Part shown: in pieces, positions 1 to 8,764 of the stretch
Layout of the letters: the number at the start of each line of letters is the position of its first letter
How positions within the stretch are numbered: position 1 is the first letter of the stretch
Assembly: GCA_001687465.1 (NCBI GenBank)
Contig: LVLI01000861.1
Location: 1 to 26,318 of the forward strand
Source: Halocafeteria seosinensis
Taxonomy: Eukaryota > Sar > Bigyra > Bicosoecida
Direction of reading: 5' to 3'
DNA: 26,318 bases
Position numbers and translations under genes: made by a program
The notes under the pieces: model-generated
Seen by the model: the letters and a program-made list of their open reading frames with translations, nothing else
Told to the model about the DNA's origin: nothing
Database searches by the model: none

Positions 1-1499
1 TCAGCTTCCTTACAAGAAGTAGTGTCAGTGACTGCGCGAAAGAAGTGGTACAGGAATTCTTCGGCTCCTCGACGAGCAATGTCAACGACTCCTGCTCCTC
101 CTGTCTTGGTAGCTGCATACATTACATCATCAGCGATGCGAGTATCGAACATCCGCTTTAAGCAGTTCCTTATATAGTCCAAGTCGTGGATCCTCCAACA
201 GGAAGATCCGCAGATGTAAAGTAGTTTGGGTATCACGACCATGTTGACCATCGTACGTAAGTGTGCTGAGCAGGTATTCGCCCGAAGTTGTTGTTCCAGT
301 CTTTGTAAAATTTCCTTTACCTTTTGACGCAATCCAGTTATGCTGCCATCCGGAGAATAGTGGAGACCAAGGTATCTAGAGGTACTTGCCCCGGTGATGG
401 TCAGCAGCTGCTGTCCCCTGAATGTCACTGCTGTCGTTTGTCCGCTCGGTCCGCGGAGTATCGACTTGGTAGGATTTACTTTCTGCATATTTAAAGCGAA
501 GAAGTTATCACAAATGTTGAGTGAGAGCTGTGCATCCTCCACAGATGGATGATACGAAGTAACATCATCCGCATATGCCACACACGTGACCCTGTTAGAG
601 TTTAACTGAATTCCGCTCAACGATTCATCTAAAGCATACAAGAGCCCATCCATAGATAGCACATACAACACACAGGAGAGAGGGCATCCTTGCCGAAGTG
701 TCTCGTAAGGTATTTCTCCCAAGACCCGGTTGTGGTAAACCAGTAAGTTTGTTGCTCCGCTGCGCATATTTCTGATTAGTCGACAAAACGATAACGGTAA
801 TTTGAATCGGCTGCAGGAGATATCCAGCATATGGCCTCTGGTATGATCGTATGCTTTCGATACGTCTACTTCTAAGGAAAACGTTGGCTTCCCTGCAACC
901 CTTCCGAATTCTTCTACTCCCATCTTCAGATGCAAGGCACCTTGAATGCGCTTTCCATGCAAAAATCCAAAAGCTCCAGGAAAAACTAATTGATGTTTGC
1001 TGATTACACGCTGCAGACGTTTGCTGACCACAGCAGTAAGTATTTTCCAAATGCATTCCAAAAGTACAATGGGCCGTGCGGCCTCCTCGATCGGTTTGCC
1101 CACTTCCTTTGGAATGGGGCGCAATAGAGCAACTTTGTAAACAGCCGGGACTTCGCCAGTTTGTAGAACATCTGTAAGAACTCCGGCAATTGCTTGCCGA
1201 ATTTGCAAGTGTGCGTATAGGACCATTCGATGAGTAATTCTGGTCCTTCCTGGAGCTGACCATTTGCTTCGGCAGACACTGCAGATATCCTTGTCTGTTA
1301 TGGGTTACATCAGTTCGTCCCACATGGAAGGAAATATATAAGTTCGCGGGGTCAATTGTCGTAGAACTGTTGGGTCAGCTTCGATGCTCCGCGCCTGCAA
1401 CCAGTGCTGTAAATTTGACAACTGCCCGTCTGCATCTCCGGGCGGTGCCATGTGTAAATGAAACGGGCCACAAGGTCCTGTGACAAGGATGCCTTGCAC
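1..1499 (-). pseudogene. Non-LTR retrotransposon reverse transcriptase, partial, in-frame stop
   Basis: Reading the minus strand from 1304 to the left edge gives one uninterrupted frame of about 434 codons that is clearly a reverse transcriptase palm domain. It has finger residues around LLRPIPKEVGKP, motif A FSLEVDVSKAYD (about 842-886), motif B LRQGCPLSCVLYVL, the catalytic motif C CVAYADDVT with YADD at 564-578, and motif D LNMQKVNPTKS. The YADD box and the long thumb region fit a LINE-type (non-LTR) element. A TAA at 1305-1307 interrupts the same frame, which otherwise continues upstream to 1499 (ending WDELM before the stop). Further upstream the coding sense shifts frame. The C-terminus lies outside the window. 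It probably belongs to the same or a related family as the fragments at 4.2-5.0 kb and 23.6-24.7 kb, since those carry the complementary C-terminal half; that link is inferred. It is most likely a recently dead copy. Confidence 0.85.
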
Positions 1500-1735
1500 T
1501 CTTTAACCCATCGGGAAAATCTATGATCGCATAGCAAGCAATGGAAATATGATCGAAAAGTACAACGCCGTCAGCAGATCTGAACCACCTCCGTTTAAGC
1601 ATGAGGAAATAGGACAGATGTTTGTGTCAAAGTTATCCGCACTGATAAAGAAGCATAGAATACCTCCTGAGTGTACTCAACTGAAGAACACTGTTGGACC
1701 CACTTCAGTTCGACGGCACATACGCCATCCCTGAA
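1500..1735 (-). mobile_element. Decayed upstream part of the retroelement ORF
   Basis: Minus-strand frames here give short RT-upstream-looking stretches, for example RFSRWVKECKASLSQDL in one frame and VEYTQEVFYASLSVRITL in another, separated by stops and frame changes. They lie directly upstream of the intact palm frame, so I read them as the frameshifted N-terminal part of the same element. The 5' boundary is not visible. From about 1736 to 1939 I see no gene. Confidence 0.4.
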
Positions 1736-1939
1736 GTCGGAACGCGACTAACATTGCGTACTTACTCGTCTGTCTAAACGGAGACCCTCGAGCCCCCTTG
1801 TCAATTCTTGAGTCGACATCTATGACAGCGCTGCTTCGGACTATTGAAGGTGATGTATACCGATTAGGACCACGAGATAGAAAACGGAAAAAGCAAGTTG
1901 TTGATACATCGTCATCACTGCCATTATGCATTGGCCATC

Positions 1940-2511
1940 ATGTCTGAAGGTTCCTTGGACTTGCAGCGAAGCGATAGCGTACACTCAAGCACACATCAAT
2001 ACATCCGCTTCCTCAGGGAATTATCCGAAGCTGATAAACTCCGAGAAAGAAGGAAATTACAGGTAGGTCGATTCATCATAGCCGTTGTTTCAGCAATAAA
2101 GTCCCGAACATACTGCGGCGCAGATTGCCGATACTGAAGAAGAGCCAATTCATAGATGAATGGGTAGACGTAGACATGGAACAGCAGACCTGTACGTGCT
2201 GGAGAGTAGGTCGGTGCCCCCACATTGAATTTGTCAACTACGTGCACCGCGAGAAAGAGCTATTAAAAATGAAGAGCGAAATTGATTCCAAGAGTTCCAG
2301 AGGTGAGGAGCTTACTGCAGTGGATCAACGCATCCAACACTTGAACATGTCCATCCATGACATGGTAAATGAGGGGCGTCAATGCAAGAGCCCGTATTCA
2401 GATTCGGAGTCCGGATCGACATCGTCAGAAGAGGGTGAGGATGACGTTGCCTCATCATCAGTAGATGGAAGCGACGAAGATAGTGATGACGAGGACGAAG
2501 AGGACGATTAG
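1940..2511 (+). CDS. Small acidic protein with SWIM-like CxC..CxH motif
   Basis: Exon 1 runs 1940-2062 (ATG start, 41 codons, charged helix ending RERRKLQ) to a GTAGGT donor. Exon 2 is best read from 2140 to the TAG at 2509-2511, giving about 164 aa. Exon 2 carries CTCWRVGRCPH, that is Cys-x-Cys-x5-Cys-x-His after VDVDMEQQT. This resembles the SWIM zinc-binding pattern (CxCx(n)CxH), though the spacing is at or below the usual range. A charged helical segment and an Asp/Glu/Ser-rich tail follow (about the last 40 residues). SWIM fingers occur in transposases and in chromatin or ubiquitin-linked proteins, so the role is open. The splice acceptor is uncertain. The better-looking CAG at 2121-2123 leads to a stop after 11 codons (IADTEEEPIHR), while AG at 2138-2139 or 2141-2142 keeps the long frame. 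The gene is convergent with the HMG-box gene. Confidence 0.5.
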
Positions 2512-3070
2512 CTAGCAACCGACTTCTTTGTGTGTCTCTTCGGCCAACTTCTTACGTTCATTATACTCCTGAATAGCCCTGTCATACTTGTCACGATAGA
2601 CCTGTGGAGCAAGATACAAGACACACAAATTAACAAGTGAATTCTCGGGAATAAGTAGCTGAATACAGTCACGCACTTTCGTTTGAGCCTCAGACAATTC
2701 CTTCCATCTTCTTGCCAGCTCTTTGGTGATTTCACGTGGCTTTCCTTCGGCATGCTTCCCCAGTGATGGTCTTATTTCCTGACAGAACATCATGTACGCT
2801 GATGGTGGCCGCTTTGGGCCATTCGTACTACGATTCTTCTTCGCCCGTTTGCGGCTAAGCTCTACCTGTTCCTCTCTCTTCAACTCCTCTACCATTGCTT
2901 TCGCTGTTTTTAGCTCTTCATCTCTTTCTCATCCGAATTGAGTAGACATGCGGACACTTAACAGGTGCGAATAGGCAATGATGAGGTCAAACAACGGCGA
3001 CTTACAAAGTAGCAACCTGCTGTTGAATTCGAGCAAGCAGCCTATCCAGGTCTGCTGTGGCGTTGCTCAT
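2512..3070 (-). CDS. HMG-box DNA-binding protein, 133 aa
   Basis: Three minus-strand exons: 3070-3006 (ATG, MSNATADLDRLLARIQQQ), 2923-2677 and 2601-2512 (ends EVGC, TAG). The introns are 2924-3005 (82 bp, GTAAGT, weak AAAG acceptor) and 2602-2676 (75 bp, GTGCGT...CACAG). The joined protein has an N-terminal charged helix, a basic linker (SRKRAKKNRSTNGPKRPPSA) and one HMG box, roughly residues 50-120. The box shows the hallmark start PKRPPSAYMMF, the helix II/III residues ITKELARRWKELSEAQ and VYRDKYDRAIQEYNERK. It resembles small HMGB/NHP6-type proteins that bend DNA without strong sequence specificity; the family is known, the role here is inferred. Intron 2 can be read through in frame, which would insert 25 residues into the box, so splicing is needed for a normal fold. 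The exon 1/2 join is less sure than the rest. Confidence 0.85.
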
Positions 3071-3355
3071 CGTGCCTGGGCGTGTCTTTACGCACAAGCA
3101 ATGTAACACGATCTCTTAAGTGCATTTTTATTTTTTAAATCGTTTACCACAGTCACTTCTGCTACTAGACGACTGCCAAGTCATGACTTTCCTCGACAAA
3201 GCCTTCTCCCGTGCGCGAGCCCGGATTTTGGCAGAGTACCCGGGGACGACGGAAAGATTGCATTCTTCCCTGTGTCTGCGCAGACGCAAAAAAGGGGAAA
3301 TGCGGAAACCTTCCCCGTCTGACAGACGTGAAAAATTGAAAAATCCGTCAGGCAG
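3071..3355. other. Intergenic, divergent promoter region
   Basis: This stretch lies between the HMG-box start (minus) and the first ankyrin-like exon (plus). An open plus-strand frame (3120-3428) has no recognisable domain and ignores the ankyrin frame. I see no convincing 5' ankyrin exon here. It probably holds the HMG-box promoter. Confidence 0.4.
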
Positions 3356-3763
3356 AATCGGGCGCTACCAGAGACCCCTCTCCATTTGGCATGTAGGGAA
3401 GGATATAATCGAGCATGTCAAGTTTTAATTCGGGATGGAGGAGACGTCACTAATGTGAAGAGTGAGAGAGGCTGGACTCCCTTACATGAATGCGCCGAAA
3501 GAGGTTGGACACAAACCATTGAAGTTCTTATGGCCAACTCACAAGTGGCTGCTACCGTAGTGGATAGCGTGAGTGGGATCCTTCCATACTATTGAAGATG
3601 GCTTTCTGACCACTGAAAAGGCTTATGCGGTTGCGTTGCTTTGCAGAAGGGGCGCACGGCGCGGAAGATAGCGTTAGAATCAAAGCAAAAGAGCGCAGCT
3701 TCTGTCATACGCTGGAGGGAGAACTGTCGTCTACTAGGTGTTCCACGTTGCAGAATTTGCTAG
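3356..3763 (+). pseudogene. 5'-truncated ankyrin-repeat gene copy with CRIC C-terminus
   Basis: Exon 3356-3568 (71 codons, after a GGCAG acceptor) encodes two ankyrin repeats with the TPLHLACREG and WTPLHECAERGW cores. It aligns residue for residue with the last two repeats of gene A (ETPLHLACREG, WTPLHECSERGW). A GTGAGT donor and 78-bp intron (3569-3646) lead to the last exon 3647-3763 (39 codons), which starts KGRTARKIALES like gene A's HGRTAAKVALES and ends RCRIC, TAG. No N-terminal cap or earlier repeats are found between here and the HMG-box gene, and in-frame stops lie just upstream of 3356. The copy is therefore 5' truncated, although its splice sites and terminal motif remain good. 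It could be a pseudogene, or a short gene whose first exon I cannot see. Confidence 0.7.
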
Positions 3764-4195
3764 CACTTCGGAGATCAGAGTTCCAGGTATTTCGCGTTTT
3801 TTGGCATCAATACCTGATTAGAGTTCCCCTGTCAGAAACACCTGGTATTGTGCGAGAAACTACATGGTAGTTGCCGGTGGTGCTACCTGCCTCGGTCCAG
3901 TTGGAAACAGAAGCGGGGTCACCGCCTCTGCAAGTCTTAAAGTTTTACTGGGAAACGATAACAGTTTCAGAAGATTTCTGAACGTTACCCTTCCCATACT
4001 GCTCTGCTTGTTCTTATAGCTGGCAATGGAAGTCGCCGAAGTCGCTCCATGCCATTTTCAAGTATAGCTGCGTTGTTCCCTATCCTTTGCTGTTTACATT
4101 AGCGCTAGGTGTATTATGCGGTAGAACTGGTCGCGAGAATCTCACAACTGTTTCAACAGTGTATACACGCTGTGTAAGCTTTTCAAGATTTATAA
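3764..4195. other. Intergenic, no gene recognised
   Basis: About 430 bp between the truncated ankyrin copy and the retroelement fragment. No frame shows a domain and I see no RNA gene or repeat. The right part may belong to the retroelement, whose 5' limit is unclear. Confidence 0.3.
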
Positions 4196-4977
4196 GTGTG
4201 TGCCCACAATGTGAAGAGCTCCCATCTATTTACGTCAATCGACTTCCATCGAAACACCGCCATCGGAATTGTCAAGAGACAAGCAGCCGCGTGGTATTCA
4301 GCGAACTACTGTGTTCAGTACATGGTAGCACTGCGCCTACGCCTAGGGCTCCGCCAAGCTAGCCTGTCTAAGGGGCCATCCGGTGAATGCAGTGGAGAAG
4401 GACCGATCAACGAGCTGCTGCACCACGCATTGGGTGCGGCAAAGAAGGGAATGCCACGCAAACGACCGCCGTCATGACAGGATAGCAGCCCAGCGGGAGC
4501 CCGGTGCTTTCCTGGAAATTCTATCGAGGATCCTCCCCGAAGCCGCCCGTCGCTAACAGGATAATTTCCGTGTGGTGGTCCCTCAGATGTCCGCTTTTAT
4601 CCGCTTCATCTTCTCCGTGTCCGCATCCGCCGTGATTGTGAGGGGTCTTCCCGCTGTCCTGGCTAGTCTCCTGTGAGTGGGTTCGGCACTGTTAAATCAA
4701 CATAAACTGTGCTCGTTGGGGCTTTTGCTACCAGGTCCATTACTGGCCTCGCTTATCCTTCGTTTCGCGGGTCTACGAGCACCTTTTGCTGCACTGGCAT
4801 TTGACTCATGCGGATGTAGTTCTAACAAGGGAGACGCGGAACTTCCGCAAGCTGGTGACGGCCCCAAATTGTCTGTCACGTTGATGCGCCACAACGTGAA
4901 CATGTTGGAGTGTTTCCAGGTAGGGCTCACCCCGTACACGACGTAGCGTAGCCAAGAGCATACACGTCTTCCGGTAG
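4196..4977 (+). mobile_element. Non-LTR retroelement 3' fragment (copy A) with internal inversion
   Basis: The plus strand carries C-terminal retroelement coding sequence in two outer blocks. The left block, about 4260-4488, reads YMVALRLRLGL ... GEGPINELLHHALG. The right block, 4824-4946, reads KLSVTLMRHNVNMLECF and ends in TAG. Both match the element on the minus strand at 23578-24700 (YMTA, LRLRLG, GEGPVDELLHHALG, KLSVTLMRHNVKMLDRF). The block between them, 4489-4823, is in the opposite orientation relative to the flanks. After the stop both copies share the ending ACACGTCTTCCGGTAG (here ending at 4977) and then diverge, which marks the likely 3' terminus of the element. There are several frame breaks; this is a dead copy inserted inside the ankyrin gene family. 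Confidence 0.8.
4489..4823 (-). repeat. Inverted internal block of retroelement copy A
   Basis: This 335-bp block matches 23731-24085 of copy B in the same window orientation, whereas everything on either side of it matches copy B in the reverse orientation. Its coding strand is therefore minus, carrying the endonuclease-like section (ESNAS...GARRPAKRR...ASNGPGSK on the minus strand). The junctions are sharp: GATAGCAG then CCCAGCGGG on the left, TGTAGTTCT then AACAAGGG on the right. Confidence 0.75.
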
Positions 4978-5430
4978 GAGTAATGCTAAATGTAGTTCAC
5001 ACTCAATAGTAGTGTGTATTATTATGGGCTTCCAACCTCCAAATACAGTAGACAGAACTGTACGAGGTGGTGAACGGGGATCATCGCTGTAAAGGTGTAG
5101 TTTACTGAATGCATCCATTACACTGAAGAACGTACTCATACGCTAAAATCATCCATATCAGTTTGGCATCGTTTCACCGGCGACACGCGCGGGGTAGGAG
5201 TTTCGGGTCCCGGACTGGGGCCGGCAGCATCTTGAAGCTTCCCTCGCAAATGTTCTTCGGCAGGGTATGTCTTGTTATCTGAATCATGAGCTGAGGCATG
5301 AGAATCCGTTAGACAGACGAGAATAATTCAGAATGCATAAAACGGAGGGAATAACACTGGCGCTGGATCCTGAGTTGTTACACGTACCTCGCCACGAGCC
5401 AGAGTCCCAGCGGCAAACATCCCTGGAGAA
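4978..5430. other. Intergenic, upstream region of ankyrin gene A
   Basis: About 450 bp from the retroelement terminus to the start of gene A. No coding frame, RNA gene or clear repeat is seen. It presumably contains the gene A promoter; no TATA-like element stands out. Confidence 0.3.
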
Positions 5431-6685
5431 ATGGATCCAAACGGTAATAGTCTAATTAAAGAGCTGTACAACTTGTGTCAGCAGGGAAAGCTGGAAGACA
5501 TGTGCGCTATATTGAATCGTATGCCCTCGCTGGCTTATGTTCGCGGCGAGGTAAGTGCCCTGTAGAACACTCGGTCGCAAGCGGTCTGGCGTGCCGCGCG
5601 GTGCCGGCCATGGTTCAAGATGAAAAAGCATGCTTTTTTTCTTTTCTTCTCTCAGGATAACACCACATTGATCCATGTGGCCATCAACAGCCCAAACCCG
5701 GTTTCAATCACACGGGCGCTGATACGCCAGTTTGAAGTGGATTGTGCACAACCAGACGATGTAGGCATGCATTGTTACCATCATTTAAGTAACCCAAATG
5801 ACGGGAGGTTGTATATTTGCAGACGGGATGGCTGCCTTTACATGCCGCAGCACAACTGGTGGACAGGAGTTTAGTCGAACTTTTAATCACAGAGGGGAAG
5901 TCTCCGGTCGACTTCCAGGATGATGTAAGTTGCTGGCTGGTGCACGATAATCGAATGAAAGCGACTGTTTAGACTGAGAGAATGTGTTGGAAACATGCAG
6001 TACGGAGACACGCCTTTGCATCAGGCCGCCCATGAAAATGGAACCAGTGTGACGCACTTGCTGTGCCGACGTTTCAACGCTTGCACTAGTGTGAAAAATA
6101 ACGTACGCAGATCTTGTGTGTGTTTGCCAGACAGTTCCACAGTTCCATCTCCAAAGGAAAAGAGTGACTCGTACAGGCTGGGAATACTCCCTTACATATA
6201 GCAGCGCAGAAGGGAGCCGAGGAAACAGTTGCTGCTTTACTGCAGGTGGACCACACAATTGCAGCAAATGTGAATAAGGCCGGCGAAACGCCACTTCATT
6301 TAGCTTGTAGAGAGGGTCATCATCGCTCAGTTCAGTTGCTTCTTGAAATGGGAGGGGACGTTACTTACATGAAGACTGAAGCTGGATGGACACCTTTGCA
6401 CGAATGCTCCGAACGAGGATGGATGGAGACGATAGAAATTCTTCTTTCATCATCCAAAGTGGATACCCAGGCTCTGGATGACGTAAGTAATAAACGTTTT
6501 CAACCGTCCTCGGTGGCTTACTCGAAGAAGTGAGCGTACTGTCCTATTGACTTCTGTCCGTACAGCATGGGCGAACTGCGGCCAAGGTTGCATTAGAGTC
6601 CCGGCAACTAAAGGCGGCGTCTTACATTCAGAAGGGCGGACGAGGCCATGTCTCTGTATGCAGACCCGCGTGCGTCATTTGCTAG
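5431..6685 (+). CDS. Ankyrin-repeat protein A, 284 aa, C-terminal CVIC (CaaX-like)
   Basis: Six exons, all introns phase 0: 5431-5550, 5656-5760, 5823-5924, 6001-6102, 6177-6482 and 6566-6685 (TAG). The introns are 62-105 bp with GT-AG ends. Exon 1 is a helical N-cap (IKELYNLCQQGKLEDMCAIL). Exons 2-4 each hold about one repeat (35, 34 and 34 codons); exon 5 is exactly 102 codons, three repeats in a row with cores TPLHIAAQKG, TPLHLACREG and WTPLHECSERGW. Exon 6 is a terminal half-repeat (HGRTAAKVALES) followed by a short tail ending VCRPACVIC. Ankyrin stacks bind partner proteins and are not enzymes. The last four residues C-V-I-C fit a CaaX prenylation box, with another Cys four residues before it that could be palmitoylated, so a membrane-anchored scaffold is inferred. 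It is a clear paralogue of gene B. The ATG at 5431 was chosen because it gives the cap shared with gene B. Confidence 0.88.
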
Positions 6686-6947
6686 CCTTGTCTATTATTC
6701 TTTACTAATATCTGCCCAATAACAAAACTGACTACACCCCCGATGCCTCCTGAGCAAAACCAGTGTTGTGTTCCCTCACGGCGCATGTCAGCAAGGCTGC
6801 AGGAACAGGGGGCCCGTCGCTGCTTAACACGGGCGCATACCGCTCCTCGTTAAGAGGATGCGGTCAACTCCCCGGCCGGTGGGCTATCTGTCACATATGT
6901 GTGTGTGTTCATTCCCTCTCACACTGACACGGCACTCACTTGCGCAG
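6686..6947. other. Intergenic with imperfect hairpin
   Basis: Between the gene A stop and the orphan exon at 6948. It contains an imperfect inverted repeat at 6839-6864 (arms ACCGCTCCTC and GAGGATGCGGT, one bulged T, loop GTTAA). A 36-codon frame opens at an ATG near 6743 (MPPEQNQCCVPSRR) but has no recognisable domain. Confidence 0.35.
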
Positions 6948-7152
6948 GCAAGAGCGCTGTTGATTTATATGCAGCGCACATCATGGCCATCACTACGTAA
7001 GGAATCGCAAGATGGAACAAATGCACAGGTTTCGGTTTTCTCTTGTTGGAGCCTTAAAGAGTAGTGGCTATAGCCCAGATGAACTTGACACTTCGCAGCC
7101 TCCAGACACCACGTCACAGTCCACGTTACTCATCACGCGCCAAGATTACTAG
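6948..7152 (+). CDS. Orphan terminal ankyrin exons without CaaX box
   Basis: A strong acceptor (CACTTGCGCAG ending at 6947) opens exon 6948-6996. A GTAAGG donor, a 65-bp intron (6997-7061) and exon 7062-7152 follow, ending in TAG. Joined, they read GKSAVDLYAAHIMAITT then SGYSPDELDTSQPPDTTS and end TRQDY. The start resembles the terminal half-repeats HGRTAAKVALES (gene A) and DDKTPLELAQ (gene B). The tail is hydrophilic and lacks the Cys-x-Ile-Cys ending. The first exon needs an upstream phase-1 donor, which I cannot find among gene A's phase-0 exons. It may therefore be an alternative end of gene A through an unseen exon, or the remnant of a fourth family member. Confidence 0.4.
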
Positions 7153-7404
7153 ATCCAAACCGTATAGAAGCGTACTTGAATTGCCAATCTTTTGGTTGAA
7201 GCTCTTGACTCTCCATGTAGTGCTGTTTCTGACTCACGCTGCGGTCCGCCGAAGGGTGTGTGCGACACGGGAAGATCGCAACTGCTGGTTTCGATTTCTC
7301 GATTGTGTCGCATCGAAGACACCAATTAGGTTTGTCAGCCTCTCTAGGGCGAGAGCATCATCGGGGGTTCCTATAATGTCGGTCATTTACGAAGAAATGA
7401 GAAC
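7153..7404. other. Intergenic, upstream of ankyrin gene B
   Basis: An Arg-rich open frame (7064-7414) crosses this stretch but has no domain, and it is out of frame with the better-supported orphan exons at its left end. I treat the region as the 5' flank of gene B. Confidence 0.35.
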
Positions 7405-8764
7405 ATGGAGCTAAATGAACGCTTCCAAATAAAACTTGAAACAGCGCTCTCACAGGGGGATCTGCGGCGAGTCCGCCGCATACTACACCTCCAAAAGATT
7501 ACCCGCCCGAACGACCTCGTTTTCGAGGTTCGTATGAGTGTATATAGCTTATTTCCGTCTCTCGCTATGCCGATGGTTACAATGATCACTTGCAGGACGG
7601 CTATACACTGCTCCACCTTGCAATCGCGCCACACGTTCCAGACGAAGCCGCTCCGTCCAAGACTGCATTGGTGAAAATGCTGATACAGGAGTACAGTGTG
7701 GATTGCAATAAGGCTGCAAACGTACGATACTTCGAAAAAGTGACGAGGGATACCCCGTGTCGTGCGTGACGATTCCGCGTTACCGAGTTCGCTGTGTGTT
7801 GTGTCCGTTAACGCAGAATGGCTGGCGCCCACTTCACTTGGCTGCACAAATGAATGATGTCCATACTATCGTCGTCCTCGCTGACGAAGGAAAAGCCGAG
7901 TTAAATCCGCAAGATGAGGTACGGATGTGCTTCTGATAGAGGACTTCGAGAGCTCTGGTTTAACTCTTTGCTTTTTTTGGACCAGTATGGAGAAACGCCG
8001 TTACACCAAGCTGTGCAAAAAGACCATTCGAGGACCGCAAATGTTTTGGTTGGCAAATACAAGGTTGATGTGAATACTACGAGTAATGTAAGTAGTAGAC
8101 CCGGTGAACTTTTCACTGAAGACATGCTCCACGTACCATTGTTACTGGTAGCAGACAGGCGATACAGCACTACACATGGCTGCTCGGGTAGGAAGTATTG
8201 AAATAGTCCGTATACTTGTATATGATGGGCATGCGGATGCATCATTAAAGAACAATGTAAGTTTTACCTTCTCTTATGGATAATTTCGCTGCGCTTAATA
8301 ATGTCCTCTGACAGGCTGGTCAAACTGCGCTGCATCTTGCTGCGAGGGAAGGACATCCAAAGATTGTCGGTTTTTTGCAAACAGTGGCATTATTAAATGC
8401 AAAGGAGGCAGATGAGGTAGGAGTTTCTCTTTCAAGGTTTTCAGGATACCCTTTGAGAGGTTTCACGGTATGCGCAGGAAGGATTCTGTCCCATCCACGA
8501 AGCCGCTTACAACGGAGCAGTAAATGTGATACATTCTTTAACAAAAGATCCTTCGGTATTATACTTGAAAAACAAGGTAGGGAAACGTCATGAATGTCCG
8601 TCTCTTATTAACATGCTCACCTGACACTCCCGCGTTGTCTACAGGATGACAAGACACCGTTAGAGCTTGCGCAAGACATGGGACATTATGACCTCCGAGC
8701 AAGTTTACAACAGGTTGAATCGAAGGAGGATACTACATGTACAGTCAGCTGCATCATATGCTGA
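7405..8764 (+). CDS. Ankyrin-repeat protein B, 291 aa, one repeat per exon, C-terminal CIIC
   Basis: Eight exons, all phase 0: 7405-7527, 7596-7721, 7817-7918, 7986-8087, 8155-8256, 8315-8416, 8478-8576 and 8645-8764 (TGA). The introns are 58-95 bp. Exon 1 is the N-cap (FQIKLETALSQGDLRRVRRIL). Exon 2 starts DGYTLLHLAI. Exons 3-6 are each exactly 102 bp, one 34-residue repeat (cores WRPLHLAAQMN, ETPLHQAVQKD, DTALHMAARVG, QTALHLAAREG). Exon 7 is 99 bp (CPIHEAAYNG) and exon 8 is the terminal half-repeat DDKTPLELAQ plus a tail ending CTVSCIIC. The end C-I-I-C looks like a CaaX box, with a second Cys at position -8 exactly as in gene A. A lipid-anchored protein-protein scaffold is inferred. Intervening ORFs in the same region are read-through of introns. 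The start was chosen for the shared cap and the exon phase. Confidence 0.88.

Noticed and set aside
625-1323. Long open minus-strand frame (232 codons)
   Set aside because: It is a shadow of the reverse transcriptase frame, which has the YADD and other palm motifs in another phase.
2602-2676. In-frame insertion in the HMG box read as coding
   Set aside because: It would insert 25 residues between the helices of the box, and GTGCGT...CACAG ends restore the normal domain when removed.
3120-3428. Plus-strand ORF upstream of the truncated ankyrin exon
   Set aside because: It has no domain and overlaps the ankyrin exon in the wrong frame.
7064-7414. 116-codon Arg-rich ORF between ankyrin genes
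   Set aside because: It has non-coding-like composition and conflicts with the better-supported orphan exon reading.
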